The translations under genes and the position numbers were made by a program. The notes under the pieces were generated by a model. It was not told the DNA's origin. It saw only the letters and a program-made list of their open reading frames with translations, and searched no databases. From assembly GCF_025464955.1 (NCBI RefSeq), contig NZ_JAODNM010000141.1:1-64000 (forward strand): 64,000 nt of DNA, given 5' to 3'. This stretch comes from Amycolatopsis sp. (lineage in GTDB: Bacteria; Actinomycetota; Actinomycetes; Mycobacteriales; Pseudonocardiaceae). Positions within the stretch are counted from its first letter, which is position 1; every line of letters starts with the position of its first letter. Positions 32,063 to 40,870 of the stretch are shown in pieces.

Positions 32063-32905
32063 ATGACCGGGAGTGAAGCGTGGGTGTTCGGGGGCGGCGG
32101 GGTGGCGGGCATCGCCTGGATCACCGGGATGCTGGCGGGGTTCGCCGACGCCGGGCGCGATACCGGCGGTGCCGGGCTCGTCGTCGGCACGTCCGCGGGG
32201 GCGGCCGTGGCCGCGCAGGTGACCAGCGGGCTGCCGATCGAAGAGCTCTACCAGCGGCAACACGATCCGGCCAAGCAGGCGACCGAGATCGTCGCCGTGC
32301 TCGACGTGGAAAACGTGGGCGCCGAATTCGCCGCTTTGCTCGACGGCGTGACGTCGCCCGAGGACGCGAGCCGTCGGTTGGGCTCGTTCGCGCTGAAGGC
32401 CGATACCGTGAGTGAAGCCGAACGACGTGCCGTCATCGAGTCCCGGCTACCGGTACACCAGTGGCCCGAGCAGCGGCTGCTGCTCGTGGCCGTAGACGCC
32501 GAATCCGGCGAACCCAGGCTGTTCGACCGAGACTCCGGCGCCGACCTGGTCGACGCTGTCGCCGCCAGCTGCGCCGTCCCCGGCGTCTGGCCGCCGGTCA
32601 GCATCCGCGGCAGGCGTTACGTGGACGGCGGCGTCCGCTCGGCCGACAACGCCGATCTCGCCGCCAGGTACGCCCGGGTGATCGTCCTGTCGCCCTTCGG
32701 CACGGCCGACCCGTTCCCGTGGACGGTCAAGCTCGCCGCTGTCGCCGAGGAACTGCGCGCCGGCGGTACGCGCGTCGACGTCTTCACCCCGGACGAGGCG
32801 TCGACGGGCGCGATCGGGACGAACCCCCTCGACCCGGACACCCGCACCCCCGCCGCCGAAGCCGGCCGCGCCCAGGGCCTCCGCGAGGCAGCCCGGCTGG
32901 AGTAG
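32063..32905 (+). CDS. Patatin-like phospholipase
   Basis: This 280-residue patatin-like acyl hydrolase has the oxyanion motif G-G-G-G-V-A-G (about 10-16), the nucleophile elbow G-T-S-A-G-A (residues about 42-47) and the catalytic Asp in V-D-G-G-V (near 190). The Ser-Asp dyad is complete. It has no signal peptide, so it acts on lipids at the inner face of the membrane. The ATG at 32063 has an AAGGTGAG site seven bases upstream. It diverges from the LolA-like gene across about 93 bases. Family members cleave phospholipid or thioester acyl groups; the target here is unknown. Confidence 0.88.
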   Translation: MTGSEAWVFGGGGVAGIAWITGMLAGFADAGRDTGGAGLVVGTSAGAAVAAQVTSGLPIEELYQRQHDPAKQATEIVAVLDVENVGAEFAALLDGVTSPEDASRRLGSFALKADTVSEAERRAVIESRLPVHQWPEQRLLLVAVDAESGEPRLFDRDSGADLVDAVAASCAVPGVWPPVSIRGRRYVDGGVRSADNADLAARYARVIVLSPFGTADPFPWTVKLAAVAEELRAGGTRVDVFTPDEASTGAIGTNPLDPDTRTPAAEAGRAQGLREAARLE

Positions 32906-32992
32906 TGGCGTAGCGGACTACTTGGGGGCTCCTGAAGGCACTTTCGGCAAGGCAGAGACGCTGTGAAGGCCTAGTTGAGTGCGCCTTACGCC

Positions 32993-33009
32993 GTGAAGGG
33001 GGCCTTCAC
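32993..33009. repeat. Short hairpin, CCTTCAC family
   Basis: Seven-base perfect arms GTGAAGG (32993-32999) and CCTTCAC (33003-33009) enclose GGG. Related GAAGG/CCTTCAC fragments occur in the preceding 70 bases (about 32933-32970). The element lies between the convergent patatin and metallo-beta-lactamase-fold genes and probably ends transcription. Confidence 0.5.
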
Positions 33010-33124
33010 TAAAGCCGAACCCGCACCTCAACCGACCAACCACCGGACACCCTTATTATAAGTTCCAGGCATTGGCGTTCAACGCCACAAGGGTGGCCCC
33101 GAGGGGTCTGTGACGGCACCCAGC

Positions 33125-33835
33125 TCAGCCGCCGAACATCACCCGCCACTCCTCGATCGAGCGGGGGCGGTAGACGAAGTTGTTCTCGCGGACGTGCGAG
33201 AGCGACGCCGACGGGGCGGCCGAGTACTGGTGCCCCGGGTACACCACCGGGTCGCCCGGTAAGCCCGCAAGCGACTGGAGGCTCCGGTAGATCGCGTCGG
33301 CGTCGCCGCCGGGGAAGTCCGTGCGCCCGCAGCCTTCGAGGAACAGGGTGTCGCCCGAGACGAGCCTGCCGTCGACCAGGAAGCACTGGCTGCCGGGGGT
33401 GTGGCCCGGCGTGTGGAGCAGCCGGATTCCCATGGCGCCGACCTCGACGACGTCGTCGTGGTCGTGGCCCACCAGATCGGTCTCGGCCACCCCGGTCGTG
33501 CGGTGCACCCACTCGGTCTCGGCGCTGTTGACGTGCACCGGCACCGGTTGCAGCGCGAGCAGGTCGACGAGGCCGGGCAGCTCGAAACCCATCATCTCGC
33601 CGCCGACGTGGTCGGGATGATGATGGGTGACCAGCACTCCCGACAGCCGCATGTCGTCGCTCGCGAGCACGTCGAGGAGGTCACCGGCGGCGTAAGCCGG
33701 ATCTACCACCACCGCGTCGCGCGTTTCCCGGTCGCCGATCAGGTAGGCGAAGTTGAGCATCTGGGTGGCGACCGGGTCCCCGACGGCGAAATCGCGGCCG
33801 GAGAGCAGTTGCCGGAAGTACAGCCGATCAGACAT
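33125..33835 (-). CDS. Metallo-beta-lactamase-fold hydrolase (glyoxalase II-like)
   Basis: A 236-residue hydrolase. Metal ligands are visible: T-H-H-H-P-D-H near residue 70, H-T-P-G-H-T-P-G (the fourth His), the bridging Asp in V-S-G-D-T-L-F, and a final His in Y-P-G-H-Q. This complete set matches the hydroxyacylglutathione hydrolase or persulfide dioxygenase class. Short length and lack of the C-terminal glutathione-binding domain argue against classical glyoxalase II. A thioester or sulfur-related substrate is likely. Divergent from poxB with a 145-base gap. Confidence 0.85.
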   Translation of the reverse strand: MSDRLYFRQLLSGRDFAVGDPVATQMLNFAYLIGDRETRDAVVVDPAYAAGDLLDVLASDDMRLSGVLVTHHHPDHVGGEMMGFELPGLVDLLALQPVPVHVNSAETEWVHRTTGVAETDLVGHDHDDVVEVGAMGIRLLHTPGHTPGSQCFLVDGRLVSGDTLFLEGCGRTDFPGGDADAIYRSLQSLAGLPGDPVVYPGHQYSAAPSASLSHVRENNFVYRPRSIEEWRVMFGG

Positions 33836-33980
33836 ACGGACACCTTACGGAGGCCGACTTCGACCGACTCAGGTGAGCCTTTTGACAACCGTTGTGCCAG
33901 CGCTGCGCCGCACCCTGAGTCCGCGCATAATCGGCACTGCCCGCACCTCGCACGCTTGGCCGGAAAGAGGAATTCACGCG

Positions 33981-35729
33981 ATGACGACCGTAGCCGACCA
34001 ACTCATCGACGTGCTCATCGCCAGCGGCGTCCGCCGCATCTACGGCGTCGTCGGCGACAGCCTCAACCCGGTCGTCGACGCGATCCGCCGCACCGGCGGG
34101 TCCGCCAAGGGCGGCATCGACTGGGTCCACGTCCGCAACGAGGAGGCCGGAGCCTTCGCCGCCGCGGCCGAAGCGCAGCTGACCGGCACCCTCGCCGTCT
34201 GCGCGGGAAGCTGTGGCCCCGGCAACCTGCACCTGCTGCAGGGCGTCTACGACGCGCATCGCTCGGGCGCACCGGTGCTGGCCATCGCCTCGCACATCCC
34301 GTCCGCGCAAATCGGCACCGGCTTCTTCCAGGAAACCCACCCGGAACGCCTGTTTCAGGAGTGTTCGCACTACTGCGAGCTGATCAGCGAGCCCGCCCAG
34401 ATGCCGAGGCTCGCCCGGATCGCCGTGCAGAACGCCGTCGGCAGGCGCGGAGCGGCGGTGCTGGTACTGCCCGGCGACGTGGCACAGCAGAGCGCGGTCC
34501 ACAAGACCTCCGCGAGCGGCGTGCTCGGCACCCCGCCGGCGATCGTGCCCGCGTCGCAGGATGTCGACGCGCTCATCGAACGGATCGAACGCGCCGAGAA
34601 GATCATGATCATGGCCGGCGCCGGCTGCCGGGACGCGCATGACGACGTCATGAGCCTCGCCCGGAAAGTCGGCGCACCGGTCGGACATTCCTTGCGCGGC
34701 AAGGAGTTCATCCAGTACGACAACCCGTTCGACGTCGGGATGAGCGGGCTGCTCGGTTACGGCGCCTGCTACGAAGCCATGCACGCCGCAGACCTCGTAC
34801 TGCTACTGGGCACCGACTTTCCGTACGACAACTTCCTGCCGCAGGCCAACACCGTGCAGGTCGACGTCGACCCGGCCCGGATCGGGCGGCGCAGCGCGCT
34901 CGAATTCGGCGTGCTCGGCGACGTCGGCGCCACCATCAACGCCGTACTCCCCCGGCTGCGCCAACGCGAAGACCAGCCGTTCCTGCGGGACATGCTGCAC
35001 CGGCACGAACGCGGCCTGCAGAAAGTCGTCGACGCCTACACGCGGGACGTCAAGGCCGTCTCCCCGATCCACCCCGAGTACGTCGCCAGCGTTCTCGACG
35101 AGGAAGCCGCCGAAGACACCGTGTTCACGGTGGACACCGGGATGTGCAACGTCTGGGCCGCGCGTTACCTCACCCCGAACGGCCGGCGCCGCGTGATCGG
35201 GTCGTTCGTCCACGGCAGCATGGCCAACGCGCTGCCGCACGCGATCGGGGCACAGGCCTCACATCCCGGACGCCAGGTGGTCTCGATGTCGGGCGACGGC
35301 GGGCTGGCCATGCTGATGGGTGAGCTGCTCACCCTCAAGACCCACAACCTGCCGGTGAAGGTGCTGGTGTTCAACAACTCCTCGCTCGGCATGGTGAAAC
35401 TGGAGATGCTGGTCGACGGGCTGCCGGAGTTCGGCACGGACCACGACCACGTCGACTTCGCCGCGATCGCGCGCGGCGCGGGCATCCACGCCCGGCGCGT
35501 CGAGGACCCGAGCGCCGTGCGCGACGCGGTCAAGGACTTCCTCGCCCACGACGGACCCGCGCTGCTCGACGTCGTCACCGACCCGAACGCGATGTCGATC
35601 CCGCCGAACATCACCGCCGCCCAAGTGAAGGGCTTCGCGCTCGCGGCGAGCAAGACCGTGCTCAGCGGCGGCGTAGGCAAGATGCTGCAGTTGGCGAAGT
35701 CCAACCTACGCAACGTCCCCCGGCCCTGA
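33981..35729 (+). CDS. poxB: Pyruvate dehydrogenase (quinone), PoxB
   Basis: A 582-residue ThDP-dependent flavoenzyme that oxidises pyruvate to acetate and CO2 and passes electrons to the quinone pool at the membrane. The N-terminal domain carries the catalytic Glu in V-R-N-E-E-A-G-A-F (residues about 50-58). The C-terminal ThDP-binding motif G-D-G-G at S-G-D-G-G-L-A-M-L, ending about 28 residues later at NNSS, is complete. The G-S-C-G-P-G-N-L-H-L-L-Q-G sequence is typical of PoxB. The ATG at 33981 follows AAAGAGG. The longer frame to 33753 is the antisense of the neighbouring gene. Length matches E. coli PoxB closely. Confidence 0.93.
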   Translation: MTTVADQLIDVLIASGVRRIYGVVGDSLNPVVDAIRRTGGSAKGGIDWVHVRNEEAGAFAAAAEAQLTGTLAVCAGSCGPGNLHLLQGVYDAHRSGAPVLAIASHIPSAQIGTGFFQETHPERLFQECSHYCELISEPAQMPRLARIAVQNAVGRRGAAVLVLPGDVAQQSAVHKTSASGVLGTPPAIVPASQDVDALIERIERAEKIMIMAGAGCRDAHDDVMSLARKVGAPVGHSLRGKEFIQYDNPFDVGMSGLLGYGACYEAMHAADLVLLLGTDFPYDNFLPQANTVQVDVDPARIGRRSALEFGVLGDVGATINAVLPRLRQREDQPFLRDMLHRHERGLQKVVDAYTRDVKAVSPIHPEYVASVLDEEAAEDTVFTVDTGMCNVWAARYLTPNGRRRVIGSFVHGSMANALPHAIGAQASHPGRQVVSMSGDGGLAMLMGELLTLKTHNLPVKVLVFNNSSLGMVKLEMLVDGLPEFGTDHDHVDFAAIARGAGIHARRVEDPSAVRDAVKDFLAHDGPALLDVVTDPNAMSIPPNITAAQVKGFALAASKTVLSGGVGKMLQLAKSNLRNVPRP

Positions 35730-36230
35730 TTCGGCCCTTCGGCCGGATGTGCGGGTCGTTGCCACCGCAACTCGCCGTCGAGTTGCGAAACGGACATCCG
35801 CCGGAATCCGACGCCACGAGCACGTGCAGCGCTCCCAAGCAGGCACTTTGGTGCAAAGGTGCCCCTGGTGTCGTACCCGTGAGTGCTGGTTGTCCGTGGC
35901 GGGTGCGAAGGCCGGCCGAGTCGTGTCGGTGTTCGGCGGAAGCCGGTGTCCGGAGCTGGGCGTGGGACTCGCCGGTCTGAGTGTGGGACTCGCCCTGAGC
36001 GAACGTGGGCCCCGGCGAGTCCCACGTTCAGGCCGATGAGTCCCACGTTCACTGACGGCCGACCACGCTGACCTCGAGAACCTCATCAGCCACACCGACA
36101 CCACCCAGCCAACCCAACCGGCCTTCAGATCCGTTTCCCCGCACCCGGCCGCCCAAGAACCACAAGAGTGCCCGTTCGGGGTCGGGGCGGCGGGCGATCG
36201 GGGGACGAACGGGGCGATTAGGGTTGCGGC
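35730..36230. other. Intergenic region with several palindromes, no gene seen
   Basis: No convincing ORF lies here; the open frames are Arg-rich shadows. It holds a CAACTCG palindrome at 35766-35787; a GGCACTTTG / CAAAGGTGCC hairpin-like element at 35842-35863, kin to that at 11782; and a block of GTGGGACTCGCC repeats. Those occur direct at 35962-35973 and 35983-35994 and inverted at 36014-36025, with a short inverted GAGTCCCAC at 36038-36046. So a long stem can form between 35983-35994 and 36014-36025. The end should hold the promoter of the membrane protein at 36231. Confidence 0.6.
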
Positions 36231-37094
36231 ATGTGGTGGGGATTGCTTTGTGCGCTGCTCGCGGCGGCCGCTTACGGCGTTTCGTCGGTGATGCAGGCCA
36301 TCGCGGCGCGGTCGGCCAGCGACGACTCCTACGGCGTCGACCCTCGCCTGCTGCTGCGGATACTGGGCCAATGGCACTACATCGTCGGGCTGGTGCTGGA
36401 CGTCCTGGGGTTCGCCGCCCAGATCGTCGCGTTGCGGGTGCTGCCGCTGTTCGTGGTGCAGTCCGCGCTCGCGGCGAGTCTCGCCGTGACGGCGCTCTTC
36501 ACGCTGACGCTGGGCATCAGGCTCGGCCGCCGCGAGTGGGGCGCGATCGCCGTGGTGGTCGCCGGGCTCGCGCTGCTCGGGACGTCGGCGGAGAGCGAGG
36601 GCTCCAAACCGGTCGGCACCACGTTCCACCTGGTGCTCATCGGCGCGGTCCTGGTGCTCTGCGCGGCCGGGGTGGCTGCGGGCAAGGCGTCGCCCAGGAT
36701 CCGCACCCCCGCGCTCGGGCTGGTCGCCGGCCTGAGCTTCGGCCTGGTCGCGATCGCCGGGCGGATCATCCCCAGCCTCGCCCCGCTCGATCTCCTGCGC
36801 GACCCGGCGTTCTACACCGTCGCGGTCGCCGGCGTGGCGGCGATGCTGTTCTACGCCTCGGCGCTGCAACGCGGCAGCGTGACGACGGCGACCGCGATGA
36901 TGGTCATCGGCGAGACGGTGTTCCCCGCACTGGTCGGGATCATCGTGCTCGGCGACCGGACGAAACCCGGCTTCGCCCTCGTGGCGGCCGCCGGGTTCGC
37001 CCTCGCGGTGGCCGCGGCATTGGCGCTCGCCCGGTTCGGCGAGCTGAAACCGGCCAAGACCCAAGAGCCGGTCAGCGAGACCGACGTCCACTGA
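36231..37094 (+). CDS. DMT/EamA-like integral membrane protein
   Basis: A 287-residue protein with about nine or ten hydrophobic helices and the two-fold layout of drug/metabolite transporters. The N-terminal A-A-Y-G-V-S-S-V-M-Q-A-I-A-A-R is typical of the actinomycete group related to NIPA-like transporters. There is no signal peptide. Its 3' end overlaps the convergent ornithine monooxygenase gene by 23 bases. The substrate is unknown. I see no evidence that it belongs to the siderophore cluster beyond this overlap. Confidence 0.8.
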   Translation: MWWGLLCALLAAAAYGVSSVMQAIAARSASDDSYGVDPRLLLRILGQWHYIVGLVLDVLGFAAQIVALRVLPLFVVQSALAASLAVTALFTLTLGIRLGRREWGAIAVVVAGLALLGTSAESEGSKPVGTTFHLVLIGAVLVLCAAGVAAGKASPRIRTPALGLVAGLSFGLVAIAGRIIPSLAPLDLLRDPAFYTVAVAGVAAMLFYASALQRGSVTTATAMMVIGETVFPALVGIIVLGDRTKPGFALVAAAGFALAVAAALALARFGELKPAKTQEPVSETDVH

Positions 37095-38418
37095 CGGCGA
37101 ATGCCGGCTCCTCCTCGACATCGACGGCCTGCCGCTCGACGATCGAGTCGAGGATCTCGCCCACGCGCACGGCGGTGTTCGACAGCAGCGACGACGTGAT
37201 CCCGTGGCTGTGCTCGGTCCCGCCCTGGAGGTAGATCCCGCCGCGCAGACCGGGCGCCGTGCGCAGCCGGTAGTCCCGCTCGACGCGCAAGCGGCCGTTC
37301 TCGTCGCGCTCGCAGAACGGTGAGAGCTCGCCAAGCAGCGGCAAGGCGTCTGCGGAGGAATAGCCCGTCGCGTAGACGACGATGTCGGCGTCGAGCACGG
37401 TCCGCTCGCCGTCGACGAACGACTCGACCGTCATGCGCACACCATCCGCGCTCTCGGCGACGTCGACCGGGCGGGACATGTTGAGCAGCCGGAGCCGACG
37501 CCGACCCAGCACCTTTTCGCGGTAGATGCGGCGGTACAGGTCGTCGATCAGTTCGATGTCGACAGCCGAGTAGTTCGTGTTGCCGTGGTAGCGCATCAAG
37601 CGCTGCTTGAACTCCTCCGGCGCGTCGTAGAAGTGGTCCACGGCCTCGGGATCGAAGATGCGGTTGGCGAACGCGCTGTCGTCGGACGGGCTGTAGCCGT
37701 AGCGGGAGAAGACCCCGCACACCTCGGCCTCGCCGAACCGGTCGTGCAGCAACGCCGTCACCTCGGCCGCGCTCTGCCCGGCACCGACGACGACGAACCG
37801 CTGTGGCTCGCTGTCCTTCAGGCCCTCGATGCGGTGGAGCAGCTTGCTGTTGTGCCAGATCCGGTCGCTCTCGATGACGCCGTCGGGCAGGTTCGGCCGC
37901 AGACCAGTGCCCACGACGAGGTTGCGCGCGCGCAGCACGATGTCCTCACCGGCGCCGCCGCTCACCCGGACGTCGAAGTACACGACCACGCCGTCGACGA
38001 CGACCGGGGTCACCGCCGAAACCTCGGACGAGTACGACACGAGGTCGTCGACCTTCGCGGCCGCCCACTCGAAGTAGTCGTGGAACTCCACCCGCAGCGG
38101 GAACAGGTTCTTGTGGTTGATGAAGTCGACCAGCCGGTCCTTGCTCTGCAGATAGGCCAGGAAGCTGAACGAGCTCGTCGGATTCCGCATGGTGACCAGG
38201 TCCTTGAGGAAGGACACCTGCATGGTCGCGGTCTCGATGAGCATCCCCCGGTGCCAGCCGAACGCTGGCTGCTTCTCCAGGAAATGCGCCGTCACCGGCT
38301 CGCCCGCGGCCGCGTTGTGTTCGGTCAGCGCGATCGCCAACGCGAGGTTGGACGGCCCGAAACCCACCCCCACCACGTCGTAGAGCGGAATCTGATCACC
38401 GGGAACAGCTTGTGGCAT
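37072..38418 (-). CDS. L-ornithine N5-monooxygenase (siderophore)
   Basis: This 448-residue flavoprotein hydroxylates the side-chain amine of L-ornithine with NADPH and O2, the first step to a hydroxamate. FAD-binding G-V-G-F-G-P-S-N is at about 17-24, the NADPH-binding V-V-G-A-G-Q-S-A-A-E lies near 210, and the C-terminal A-T-G-Y-S-S-A-D-A-L-P motif is near 350. Lysine-specific relatives (IucD/MbtG) look similar, but formyltransferase and NRPS partners favour ornithine. It is transcribed away from the formyltransferase; iron-box-like sites in the shared promoter imply repression by an IdeR/DmdR-type regulator when iron is plentiful. Confidence 0.9.
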   Translation of the reverse strand: MPQAVPGDQIPLYDVVGVGFGPSNLALAIALTEHNAAAGEPVTAHFLEKQPAFGWHRGMLIETATMQVSFLKDLVTMRNPTSSFSFLAYLQSKDRLVDFINHKNLFPLRVEFHDYFEWAAAKVDDLVSYSSEVSAVTPVVVDGVVVYFDVRVSGGAGEDIVLRARNLVVGTGLRPNLPDGVIESDRIWHNSKLLHRIEGLKDSEPQRFVVVGAGQSAAEVTALLHDRFGEAEVCGVFSRYGYSPSDDSAFANRIFDPEAVDHFYDAPEEFKQRLMRYHGNTNYSAVDIELIDDLYRRIYREKVLGRRRLRLLNMSRPVDVAESADGVRMTVESFVDGERTVLDADIVVYATGYSSADALPLLGELSPFCERDENGRLRVERDYRLRTAPGLRGGIYLQGGTEHSHGITSSLLSNTAVRVGEILDSIVERQAVDVEEEPAFAVSGRRSR

Positions 38419-38471
38419 AGGAATCCCATCTCGCGCGGCCAGGCCGCGTGCTCGGCACGTCGACCCACATC

Positions 38472-38510
38472 AAAGGAAACCCTAACCTAAGTTAGGCAAC
38501 CCTCATCTAG
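38472..38510. promoter_or_regulatory. Two adjacent iron boxes (IdeR/DmdR-type)
   Basis: On the minus strand 38490-38472 reads TTAGGTTAGGGTTTCCTTT and matches 14 of 19 positions of the consensus TTAGGTTAGGCTAACCTAA as I remember it. On the plus strand TTAGGCAACCCTCATCTAG (38492-38510) matches about 12. The sites abut and lie about 55 bases upstream of the ornithine monooxygenase. They should bind an iron-loaded DtxR-family repressor. Confidence 0.7.
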
Positions 38511-38554
38511 TACATCCGAGGGTGATGTTCGTCCCGCCGCAACTCCTTGAGTTA

Positions 38555-38573
38555 TTAGGCTAGCCTTGCTTCA
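38555..38573. promoter_or_regulatory. Iron box upstream of the formyltransferase
   Basis: TTAGGCTAGCCTTGCTTCA matches about 13 of 19 positions of the IdeR/DmdR consensus and has a perfect AGGCTAGCCT core. It lies about 50 bases before the formyltransferase start, so the rightward siderophore transcript is probably iron-repressed too. Confidence 0.7.
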
Positions 38574-38623
38574 CTTGCACGGCTCGGCACCACCGGGCAG
38601 ATCCATCCTGAGGAGGGGGGCCC

Positions 38624-39571
38624 ATGCGGGTCGCGATGTTCGGATACCAGACCTGGGGCCACCGGACGCTGCAGGCGCTGATCGAGTCCGATCACGAGGT
38701 CATGCTGGTGGTGACCCATCCCCAGAGCGAGCACGCCTACGAGAAGATCTGGTCGGATTCCGTTGCCGACCTGGCCGAATCCCACGGTATCGAGGTCCTG
38801 CTGCGCAACCGGCCCGAGGACGAGGAGCTCCTCGCCAAGCTGGCCGCCGCCGACCTCGACATCATCGTCGCCAACAACTGGCGCACCTGGCTGCCGCCGG
38901 AGATCTTCTCCATGCCACGGCACGGCACGCTCAACGTGCACGACTCGCTGCTCCCGGCGTACGCGGGTTTCTCGCCGCTGATCTGGGCACTGATCAACGG
39001 CGAGTCCGAGGTCGGCGTCACCGCCCACATGATGGACGGCGAGCTCGACGCCGGCGACGTCGTCCTGCAGCGCAAGGTGGCCGTCGGCCCGCGCGACACG
39101 ACCACGGACCTGTTCCACAAGACCGTCGACCTGATCGGTCCGATCGTGACCGAGGGCCTGGACCTGATCGCGTCGGGCAAGACCGACTGGGTCCACCAGG
39201 ACCGGAGCAAGGCGAGCTTCTTCCACAAGCGCGCGCTCGAGGACAGCCGCATCGACTGGACCTGGCCCGCCGAGGACATCGACCGGCTCATTCGCGCCCA
39301 GTCCGACCCATACCCCAACGCGTTCACCTTCCGGAAGGGCGAGCGGGTCCGGATCGTCGCGGCGTCGGTTTCGCGGGGCCACTACGGCGGCACGCCCGGA
39401 CGCGTGTTCATCCGCGAGGGCAAGGGCGTCGTGATCGTCGCCGGCGCGGACGCCCGCCGCGGCCGGAGCCGCGGACTGGTGATCGAGCGCGTCCGCTCCG
39501 AGGACGGCACCGAGCACGACGCCGCCGAGTTCTTCCCGACCATGGGCGGCTATCTCACCAGGCACCCGTAA
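38624..39571 (+). CDS. N5-hydroxyornithine formyltransferase (CchA-like)
   Basis: A 315-residue enzyme of the methionyl-tRNA formyltransferase family that moves a formyl group from 10-formyl-tetrahydrofolate to N5-hydroxyornithine to give formyl-hydroxyornithine. The core contains N-x-H-D-S-L-L-P-A-Y-A-G-F-S-P-L near residue 105 (family S-L-L-P-x-x-x-G motif) and M-M-D-G-E-L-D-A-G-D-V with the catalytic Asp near 145. The genome context (ornithine hydroxylase, NRPS) identifies the siderophore role over tRNA. The ATG is preceded by GAGGAGGGGG. An iron box lies just upstream. Similar enzymes serve coelichelin, rhodochelin, amychelin and exochelin. Confidence 0.9.
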   Translation: MRVAMFGYQTWGHRTLQALIESDHEVMLVVTHPQSEHAYEKIWSDSVADLAESHGIEVLLRNRPEDEELLAKLAAADLDIIVANNWRTWLPPEIFSMPRHGTLNVHDSLLPAYAGFSPLIWALINGESEVGVTAHMMDGELDAGDVVLQRKVAVGPRDTTTDLFHKTVDLIGPIVTEGLDLIASGKTDWVHQDRSKASFFHKRALEDSRIDWTWPAEDIDRLIRAQSDPYPNAFTFRKGERVRIVAASVSRGHYGGTPGRVFIREGKGVVIVAGADARRGRSRGLVIERVRSEDGTEHDAAEFFPTMGGYLTRHP

Positions 39572-39608
39572 AACCGAATACCGCGCAAGTCCCGTGAAAG
39601 GTGTTTTC

Positions 39609-40649
39609 ATGTTCCGCAGGCTCCGGCTCCCCGGCCGAGGTTCCCGCTCCCTGCTCGCCGGACTCACCGCCGGCGCGCTGTGCCTAGGCCTGGTCGCCTG
39701 CGGCAGTGTGCAAGACGCGTCGACGCAGAGTTCGCCGACCTCCGCCGCGCCGGCGCCGTCCGCGTTCCCCGTGACGATCACGCACACGTTCGGCTCCACG
39801 ACGATCCCGAAGGCCCCCGAGCGGGTCGTGGTCGTCGGGAACTCCACGGACGACCTCGACGCCGTGATCGCGCTGGGCGTCACCCCGATCGCCTATTTCG
39901 CGAAGTCGTACAGCGGCACCGACGGCGTCCCGCCTTGGCTCACGGGCAAGCTGGACCCGGCGAAGACGAAGATCGTCAACGCGACCAGCGGGGTCAACGC
40001 CGAGCAGGTCGGCGCGTTGACACCCGACCTGATCCTGGCCACCGCGAGCTTCGGGCTCGACCAGGAATACGCGACGCTGTCGAAAGTCGCCCCGACCGTC
40101 GGGTACGAGAACGAATGGGGCGGCCAGACCTGGCAGCAGCATCTTCAGGTGGTCGGAAAAGCGTTGGGCAAAACCGCCGAAGCCGACAAACTGGCCACGG
40201 AAACCCAGACGAAGATCGACCAGGCCAAAACCGGCAATGCGGCCATCGCGGGCAAGACGTTCACCGCGTCGGTCGGCAACACTCCCGGCAAGATCTTCAC
40301 CCTGATCTCGGAAAAGGACTTCGCGGTCAAACAGATCGAAGAAATCGGACTGAAACTCAGCCCGGGTGTCGCCTCGATCGGCAAGGACACCGCGGCCAGT
40401 CCGACCGGCGCGCTGAGCCCGGAGCAGTACGACAAGCTCTCGGCCGACCTGGTGATCATCGCCTTCACCACGCCCGACCTCCAGCGGGCCTTCGAGTCCA
40501 ACCAGCTGGTCAAGAACCTGCCGGCGGTCAAGGACGGCCACTACCTGGTGGTCGACTTCGACACCATCGCCCAGCTCCGCGCACCTTCGGTGCTCGGCAT
40601 CCCGTGGGCGCTGGACAAGCTGACCCCGGGGCTCAAAAAGCTCGCGTAG
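39609..40649 (+). CDS. Siderophore-binding lipoprotein (FecB/FhuD-like)
   Basis: A 346-residue periplasmic-binding-type lipoprotein with the lipobox L-V-A-C at about residues 29-32. The mature part contains the iron-complex family pattern: I-T-H-T-F-G-S-T-T-I-P-K-A-P-E-R-V-V-V-V-G near the start and E-Q-V-G-A-L-T-P-D-L-I-L-A-T mid-way. It should capture ferric siderophore for an ABC importer whose permease and ATPase genes are not in the window. It lies 37 bases after the formyltransferase and probably shares its iron-controlled transcript. A strong terminator hairpin follows. The start is ATG 39609 with an AAAGGTG site; a GTG at 39594 is less likely. Confidence 0.9.
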   Translation: MFRRLRLPGRGSRSLLAGLTAGALCLGLVACGSVQDASTQSSPTSAAPAPSAFPVTITHTFGSTTIPKAPERVVVVGNSTDDLDAVIALGVTPIAYFAKSYSGTDGVPPWLTGKLDPAKTKIVNATSGVNAEQVGALTPDLILATASFGLDQEYATLSKVAPTVGYENEWGGQTWQQHLQVVGKALGKTAEADKLATETQTKIDQAKTGNAAIAGKTFTASVGNTPGKIFTLISEKDFAVKQIEEIGLKLSPGVASIGKDTAASPTGALSPEQYDKLSADLVIIAFTTPDLQRAFESNQLVKNLPAVKDGHYLVVDFDTIAQLRAPSVLGIPWALDKLTPGLKKLA

Positions 40650-40668
40650 TTCCTCCGGCGCAAAGCAA

Positions 40669-40702
40669 CGGCCCCTCTCCGGCGACACGCGGAGAGGGGC
40701 CG
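40669..40702 (+). terminator. Strong terminator hairpin after the siderophore-binding protein
   Basis: Thirteen-base perfect arms, CGGCCCCTCTCCG (40669-40681) and CGGAGAGGGGCCG (40690-40702), around an eight-base loop. It lies 19 bases after the stop of the binding-protein gene, so it ends the formyltransferase/binding-protein transcript. No T tract follows, as is common in high-GC actinomycetes. Confidence 0.8.
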
Positions 40703-40870
40703 CCCTACGAACGACAAAGCGTAACCGGGTGTGGATGGTCGCCGAATCGGCCGAAGGCGTGGAGACCGAGCGGCGGGTGCTGACTCTCACCAGCGACCGG
40801 ACGGCCAGAATGGTGTGGATCGCCCAACCCGCCGGAAACTCGGTGGACACCTCGCTCGTGCTCGGCAACC

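Noticed and set aside
35706..37334. Minus-strand ORF of 542 codons over the DMT-like gene
   Set aside because: Gln-, Arg- and His-rich shadow; the plus-strand protein shows regular transmembrane segments.
40729..40870. Possible gene start before the GNAT gene (WMVAESAEGVETERR...)
   Set aside because: The peptide looks partly protein-like, but the frame runs into the antiphase of the GNAT gene and there is no ribosome site. It may be a gene remnant, not a gene.
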